Shown: piece by piece, positions 61,109-64,000 of the stretch
How the letters are laid out: each line of letters starts with the position of its first letter
Numbering within the stretch: the first letter of the stretch is position 1
Source: Nesterenkonia alba DSM 19423
GTDB taxonomy: Bacteria > Actinomycetota > Actinomycetes > Actinomycetales > Micrococcaceae
DNA length: 64,000 nucleotides
Direction of reading: 5' to 3'
NCBI RefSeq assembly: GCF_000421745.1
Contig: NZ_ATXP01000007.1
Coordinates: forward strand, 62,001-126,000
Notes under the pieces: generated by a model
Told to the model about the DNA's origin: nothing
The model's database searches: none
Seen by the model: the letters and a program-made list of their open reading frames with translations, nothing else
Translations under genes and position numbers: made by a program

Positions 61109-62424
61109 TCGTCCACCTGCCTGTGGTAGCTGTCCGCTGCGGCCTGTAGAGCGTCTTCAGGGGCGACGTTGCCGTGGATCGCATTCAGCAGGGGACCGGC
61201 GAATGCCTCGCGCATCTGCGGTGAATTCTCCGACTGGTAATAGGGCGGTAAATCCTCCGCTGCGGGTCCATAGACCTCGAAGATTCGTTGCCCACCGAGA
61301 AATTCCGATTCAATGCTGAGGAACTCATTGGTCTGGTAAAGGTCCACCAAGGTAGGGAGGTACCCGCCGGCGTGGTAGCGCGCGAGTTGCCCTTCGGGAC
61401 TGAGGTACGTGCGGTCGAGGAAGTCAACGGCGGCGTCGGACAGGGGCTGATCGGCGACCACGCCGAAGGCTGTCCCACCGATGGTGGAGGCGATATGCCC
61501 GCCCCCAGAAAATCGAGGAATGGTCCTGGCCCGCCATAGTCCCTCTTGTTCAGGCACATTGGCCTGGAGACCGTAGGCCTCGTACCAGTTGGGCATGACG
61601 ATGGCGATGAGCCGGTCGTCCCCTAATGCGGCGGCGGTGGCACCCCCGTAGGGATCGCCCATGGAGAGGAAGGCGCCACTGCGCACCCCTTCGGCCATCA
61701 TCTCCAGAGCGTCCACGGCTTCCTCAGACACCACGGAGAGCTGCCCTTCGGCGTCGTAGAAGGAGCCGCCGCGCTGCAGCAGCATCTGCCCGAAGGACTG
61801 CACCACTGCGGTGCCGCTGTTCGAAACCATGCCAATGGCATAGCCACCGTCGGCAGCGACCTCTGCGCCGATTTCCAACATCTCTTCCCAGGTCTCGACA
61901 TCCTCTGGGATGCCTAGCTCCTCGAAGAGGTCCTGCCGGTACCACATGACGGAGATGCAGTTGTCGGATTCGATTGCGAAGACACGTCCCTCGGATGAGT
62001 AGGCTTCTGTGCGGAGGAGGTTCTCCCCGTGCTGGTCAGCTAGCGAGGTGAGGTCGACCAGGAGATTCTCGGCGATTCCGGAGCGCAGCATACGGGCGAA
62101 CTGGTCGATTTCCAGGCCCGCCATATCCGGCAGTGGTCGGCGAGCGACGGCCTGGGTAATGAGCCGGGTCACGACCCCATCTGCAGAGACGGAGGTGACA
62201 TTAACGTCAAAGTCCCATGGACTGCCCCCTACGAGTTCTTCGTCTGCCGCAGCCTGAGTGAAGAATTCGGCGTATCCGGGGTCATGGGTCCACATTTCGA
62301 TGGGTGCTTGCCCTGAGGTGACGGTCTGAGTCTCACCGACGAAACGACATCCGGTCAGCCCGACGACCCCCAGTCCGGCCAGCCCCATCGTCTGGAGCGC
62401 TCGACGCCGTGACATCGGCTTCAT
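61105..62424 (-). CDS. ABC sugar solute-binding lipoprotein
   Basis: A 439-residue SBP from ATG 62424 (AGGGGG 8 nt upstream); the longer frame is not supported. The N-terminus MKPMSRRRALQTMGLAGLG has a twin-arginine-like stretch, and VVGLTGCRF gives a lipid-anchored cysteine 26. The mature part (PIEMWTHDPGYAEFFTQAA) is a divergent family 1 SBP distinct from the orphan group. No glycosidase is attached to this operon, so the ligand is open; the shared TATCGATA operator links it to the GH42 gene. Confidence 0.91.
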   Translation of the reverse strand: MKPMSRRRALQTMGLAGLGVVGLTGCRFVGETQTVTSGQAPIEMWTHDPGYAEFFTQAAADEELVGGSPWDFDVNVTSVSADGVVTRLITQAVARRPLPDMAGLEIDQFARMLRSGIAENLLVDLTSLADQHGENLLRTEAYSSEGRVFAIESDNCISVMWYRQDLFEELGIPEDVETWEEMLEIGAEVAADGGYAIGMVSNSGTAVVQSFGQMLLQRGGSFYDAEGQLSVVSEEAVDALEMMAEGVRSGAFLSMGDPYGGATAAALGDDRLIAIVMPNWYEAYGLQANVPEQEGLWRARTIPRFSGGGHIASTIGGTAFGVVADQPLSDAAVDFLDRTYLSPEGQLARYHAGGYLPTLVDLYQTNEFLSIESEFLGGQRIFEVYGPAAEDLPPYYQSENSPQMREAFAGPLLNAIHGNVAPEDALQAAADSYHRQVDE

Positions 62425-62478
62425 CGATAAACCCCCTAGCCTGCGCCATCCCCGCACTCGACACCAATCACGCGTAAA

Positions 62479-62520
62479 TGTGATCTGAATCACTATGGCA
62501 TATCGATAAAGCACACACAA
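62479..62520 (-). promoter_or_regulatory. Promoter with TATCGATA operator and CRP/GlxR-like site
   Basis: On the minus strand TTGTGT (62515-62520), 17 bp, CATAGT (62492-62497). TATCGATA (62501-62508) lies in the spacer, so a bound repressor would exclude RNA polymerase. TGTGATCTGAATCACT (62479-62494), one base from the CRP consensus, overlaps the -10 and start region. Confidence 0.66.
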
Positions 62521-62587
62521 GAGATCTCTACAGAAGTGCAACCTCAACGATGGAGCCCCGGCACTCCCCAAGCACCTCGGGGCTGGT

Positions 62588-63607
62588 TCATCCCCCGGTG
62601 GATTCGCGGATGGCCACCGTGAAAGGCGCTCGTTCCTCATTGCCCGTCCGGGAGGGCTTCTCCATTCGGGCCAGGAGTAATTCCACGGCTCGCCGCGCGG
62701 TCCACTCATGGTCCGGAGCCACTGTGGTCAGTGAGGGAACCAGGTATTCAGACTCCGGGACGTCGTCGAACCCGGCGACCAGCAGATCCTCGGGCACGCG
62801 CACACCGCGGTCGGCCAGGCCACGGACGACCCCCAGCGCCACTGTGTCCGTGATGGCGAAGACCGCATCGGGCAGCTGCGGCGATTCGGCAATCTGCCAA
62901 CCGGCCCGGCGGCCTTCCTCCATGGTGATGAGCTGAGTCTCAAACCGCAGTGGATCCTCACCCCCGCGGGGAACCTCGAGCCCGGCGTCGGCCAGACCGG
63001 CCTCGAACCCCTCACGGCGCAGACTGAAGATGGACACCGCCTCCGTGGATGGACCTCCCACATAAGCGATGCGTCGGGCCCCGCGCTCAGCCAGATGCCT
63101 GGTCACCGCGCGGGCACCCTCCACATTGGGCAAGGCAATGTGGTCGGCGCCAGTGGGGTTATCCCGCTCCCCCAGCAGCACGATCGGGAAGGACTGCACC
63201 CCGCCGATCTTCCGCAAGTCCATATTCACCGAGGAAAGGATCAGCCCGTCATACTGCAGAGACTGGGACAACTGGATCGCATCGATCTCCCCGGCCTCCC
63301 CCGCACCGGTTTCCTCCACGGCGATGCGATACCCGGCATCCTTGGCCACTCGAGTGATGTGGGAACCGAGCGCACCGAAGTAGGGTCGGTCCAGCTCCGG
63401 AACAGCTAGTCCGATCACCCCGCTGCGCCCCGAGCGCAACTGCCGGGCCGCAGCGTTCATCCGGTAACCTGTGGCCTCGATCTGCTCTAGCACACGCCGG
63501 CGCACCGCCTCGCTGACGCCGGGGCGCCCGTTGACCACATTGGACACGGTCATTGGGGACACCCCAGCGGCGCGGGCGACATCGCTCATGGTCACTGTGC
63601 GCAGCAT
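62588..63607 (-). CDS. LacI-family transcriptional regulator
   Basis: A 339-residue LacI/GalR protein with VTMSDVARAAGVSPMTVSNVV, VIGLAVPELDRPYFGALGSH, GLILSSVNMD and LLVAGFDDVPESEYLVP. It is upstream of the third ABC operon on the same strand and probably represses it through TATCGATA; the GH42 promoter would be a second target. No clear ribosome site before the ATG. Confidence 0.9.
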   Translation of the reverse strand: MLRTVTMSDVARAAGVSPMTVSNVVNGRPGVSEAVRRRVLEQIEATGYRMNAAARQLRSGRSGVIGLAVPELDRPYFGALGSHITRVAKDAGYRIAVEETGAGEAGEIDAIQLSQSLQYDGLILSSVNMDLRKIGGVQSFPIVLLGERDNPTGADHIALPNVEGARAVTRHLAERGARRIAYVGGPSTEAVSIFSLRREGFEAGLADAGLEVPRGGEDPLRFETQLITMEEGRRAGWQIAESPQLPDAVFAITDTVALGVVRGLADRGVRVPEDLLVAGFDDVPESEYLVPSLTTVAPDHEWTARRAVELLLARMEKPSRTGNEERAPFTVAIRESTGG

Positions 63608-63661
63608 GTCTAAGACGCTACGTCAGGTCTGACCAGAACGGGTGGTACGACGCCGACTTCA

Positions 63662-64000
63662 TCACTCCCCTACGGCGTCAGAAGCTTCTGCCACCACAGC
63701 TTCAGCAGCCTCCGCGGGACTCATCCGCTCGAAGTAGACCTCCTCGGAGTAGCGGCCCAGGATATCCTGCAGCGCGCTGGCCCCCATAGCGGGAACCGGC
63801 TCGGGGTCCTGGGCCTCGATGTCCGGTTCGATCTCATCCATCCACTCAGCCACGGCGAGGTCATTGCCCTCCAAATCGGCGACGACGGCGTCGCGCACCT
63901 GTTCATTGGCGGGCAGTCCACGGTCCATACCCTGAGCCCGGCCGGCCTCTTCGTTGTTGACCAGGCAGTCGATAACCGCCTGGGTCTCCTCCGGGTGGTC
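63662..64000 (-). CDS. Orphan-type ABC solute-binding protein (paralogue E), 3' end only
   Basis: The last 112 codons of an SBP whose start lies beyond the window. The visible part reads DHPEETQAVIDCLVNNEEAG, LADLEGNDL-like VVADLEGNDLAVAEWMDEI and DILGRYSEEVYFERMSPAEAAEAVV, which matches the C-terminus of paralogues A to D. It has a cysteine in DCLVNN where the others have phenylalanine or tryptophan. Directly upstream of the LacI gene on the same strand. Whether permeases accompany it cannot be seen. Confidence 0.85.
   Translation of the reverse strand, partial: DHPEETQAVIDCLVNNEEAGRAQGMDRGLPANEQVRDAVVADLEGNDLAVAEWMDEIEPDIEAQDPEPVPAMGASALQDILGRYSEEVYFERMSPAEAAEAVVAEASDAVGE

Noticed and set aside
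1-64000. tRNA, rRNA, CRISPR, insertion sequence or phage elements
   Set aside because: Read through both strands for tRNA-like cloverleaf ends, regularly spaced repeats and transposase motifs; none was convincing. This was by eye, so a tRNAscan or ISfinder run could still find short or divergent ones.

Overview
The window is high-GC, densely packed DNA from an actinobacterium, most likely a Micrococcales relative. The reasons are the codon use, frequent GTG starts, lipoprotein solute-binding proteins, many LacI-type repressors and sugar ABC permeases without their own ATPase. No rRNA, tRNA, CRISPR array, transposase or phage gene was seen. Almost every gene concerns uptake and catabolism of plant, algal or mucosal sugars.

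Layout. (1) 1-5.6 kb: L-rhamnose genes on the minus strand: rhamnulokinase (cut by the window edge), a fused rhamnulose-1-P aldolase/lactaldehyde dehydrogenase, a DeoR regulator and a Gfo/Idh-like protein. (2) 5.7-9.7 kb: a phosphomannose-isomerase-like gene, an orphan solute-binding protein (SBP) and a 5'-truncated SBP copy. (3) 9.8-19.3 kb: a probable non-phosphorylative deoxysugar (L-fucose-type) pathway: aldose dehydrogenase, lactonase, acid-sugar dehydratase, DapA-family aldolase, Zn dehydrogenase, FAH-family hydrolase, an IclR regulator and an orphan SBP. (4) 19.3-22.8 kb: LacI regulator, rhamnose isomerase rhaI and mutarotase rhaM. (5) 22.9-28.9 kb: LacI, galactarate/glucarate-type dehydratase, LysR, KdgD and 2,5-dioxovalerate dehydrogenase, a route to 2-oxoglutarate. 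(6) 29.5-39.3 kb: GH42 beta-galactosidase, GH127 beta-L-arabinofuranosidase with its ABC transporter and LacI, and a further orphan SBP. (7) 39.4-44.6 kb: a ThuA protein between two Gfo/Idh oxidoreductases, then galK and galT (Leloir). (8) 44.7-58.2 kb: an apparently more GC-rich block with a complete De Ley-Doudoroff galactose set (SDR dehydrogenase, lactonase, DgoD, kinase, aldolase, GntR regulator), GH36 alpha-galactosidase, an ABC transporter and a GH2 enzyme. (9) 58.4-64 kb: AraC regulator, a third SBP-permease-permease operon, LacI and the 3' end of another orphan SBP.

The genes fit together as a scavenging island. Glycosidases and SBPs capture arabinosyl and galactosyl oligosaccharides, rhamnose and a deoxysugar, and each sugar goes to central metabolism through its own module. 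The most informative non-coding signals are short operators shared between distant promoters (a LacI-type pair, a 20-bp-spaced TGAAGT pair, a CCTATTT pair, a TATCGATA pair) and CRP/GlxR-like sites lying over the core promoter of at least six sugar operons. The least expected protein-level feature is a family of at least five closely related SBPs, none with a permease next to it.
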